Assembly (NCBI GenBank): GCA_963205465.1
Contig: CAUJKG010000329.1
Location: 1 to 5,617 of the forward strand
Source of the DNA: Pseudomonadota bacterium
GTDB lineage: Bacteria; Pseudomonadota; Alphaproteobacteria; Rhizobiales; Xanthobacteraceae
Reading direction: 5' to 3'
DNA length: 5,617 nt
The stretch's first letter is position 1. The number at the start of each line of letters is the position of its first letter. The translations under genes were made by a program, and so were the position numbers. Shown here piece by piece: positions 5,210 through 5,617 of this stretch. The notes below the pieces were generated by a model. It was not told the origin of the DNA, searched no databases, and was given only the letters and a program-made list of their open reading frames with translations.

Positions 5210-5617
5210 GCCAGGGTCTCCACCACATCGGGAAAGAGGCGCTGATAGGCTTCGCCGTAAGTCATCGGCTTTCCGGAATTCCGGCCGCCCTGCATGCCGC
5301 GGTTCAGCGCGACGCGCGTGTAATATTCCCAAAGATGCTTTTGCGCCGCGAGAATCTCGAACGCCCGCTTCTTCCGCTCCCAAACGCTGTCGATGTTTAA
5401 AATAACGTTCGGCTTGAAGTTGCACATCTCCGGCTGGTGCGGCTCGAACAGAAATACCGGCGGCGCCGCATAAGCCCGCGACGGGTCGGGCTTGTGGCCT
5501 GCCGCCTGCGCGACGATGCGCGCTTCCTGCGCGAAGCGCGTCGCTTCCGGGTGATCGACATTGTATGGATCTTCCAGCGAATGCGTCAGCACGAATGACG
5601 GGTTCAGTTCGCGGAAG
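5206..5617 (-). CDS. galB: 4-oxalomesaconate hydratase, C-terminal part (cut by the window edge)
   Basis: Only the last 136 full codons are present; the gene continues beyond 5617. The fragment fits GalB, the zinc-dependent hydratase of the PIG-L/LmbE deacetylase fold. GalB adds water to 4-oxalomesaconate to give 4-carboxy-4-hydroxy-2-oxoadipate, the substrate of GalC. Visible support is the HSLEDPYNVDHPEATR segment (fragment residues 12-27), matching the D-x-D-H region that supplies metal-binding or catalytic residues in PIG-L proteins. Further on are FLFEPHQPEMCNF and the HLWEYYTRVAL...GGRN tail, which I recall as GalB-like. The N-terminal HPDD-type zinc motif would lie outside the window. 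Pseudomonas GalB is roughly 250-260 residues, so about half is shown. The TGA overlaps the galC ATG. A generic PIG-L deacetylase is the alternative, but coupling to galC argues for GalB. It is not related to LigJ, which does the same step in sphingomonads. Confidence 0.85.
   Translation of the reverse strand, partial: FRELNPSFVLTHSLEDPYNVDHPEATRFAQEARIVAQAAGHKPDPSRAYAAPPVFLFEPHQPEMCNFKPNVILNIDSVWERKKRAFEILAAQKHLWEYYTRVALNRGMQGGRNSGKPMTYGEAYQRLFPDVVETLA
5218..5221 (-). promoter_or_regulatory. galC ribosome-binding site within the galB 3' end
   Basis: GGAG on the minus strand lies 8 bases before the ATG at 5209, inside the last galB codons. It settles the galC start against in-frame upstream starts as far as 5425. 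Together with the ATGA overlap it indicates coupled translation of GalB and GalC. Confidence 0.65.

Noticed and set aside
5210..5425. Extension of the galC frame upstream to 5425, adding 72 residues.
   Set aside because: The added residues are the galB C-terminus read in another frame. The ATG at 5209 has a good ribosome-binding site and gives the usual family N-terminus.

Overview
The window is GC-rich and densely coding, with five genes all on the minus strand. In transcription order (right to left) they are galB (3' part only), galC, a two-domain VOC (type I) extradiol dioxygenase, a DUF2336 gene, and mobA. DUF2336 proteins are largely alphaproteobacterial and frequent in Hyphomicrobiales (Bradyrhizobium/Rhodopseudomonas-like bacteria), so a soil alphaproteobacterium is the best guess. 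That is inferred from one family plus base composition, not from a marker gene.

Layout: 1-343 has no recognisable gene and holds two hairpins that could end the mobA transcript, plus a 51-codon plus-strand reading frame cut by the window edge. mobA (344-2257) encodes a 3-hydroxybenzoate 4-monooxygenase. DUF2336 (2333-3430) has unknown function and looks out of place. The dioxygenase (3542-4495), galC (4505-5209) and galB (5206 to the edge) are packed as one unit, with an ATGA overlap between galB and galC and a 9-base gap between galC and the dioxygenase. The gaps around DUF2336 are wider (111 and 75 bases) and carry inverted repeats and a promoter-like pair, so mobA may be partly independent of the rest.

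Working together: GalB (4-oxalomesaconate hydratase) and GalC (4-carboxy-4-hydroxy-2-oxoadipate aldolase) form the lower end of the gallate and protocatechuate 4,5-cleavage routes, giving pyruvate and oxaloacetate. MobA puts a hydroxyl para to an existing phenolic OH on a benzoate ring: 3-hydroxybenzoate gives protocatechuate, and 3,5-dihydroxybenzoate would give gallate. The missing step is ring cleavage, normally done by the unrelated type II enzymes LigAB, GalA or DesB. Here the only ring-cleavage candidate is the type I VOC enzyme next to galC.

The most interesting point is in that enzyme. Its C-terminal domain keeps the metal triad (H156, H219, E270) and the second-shell H251 and Y260. 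The position of the catalytic acid-base histidine (His199 of XylE, His200 of HPCD) is Tyr202. The cluster may therefore use an atypical ring-cleaving enzyme to feed a gallate-type lower pathway. This is a hypothesis that needs assay.
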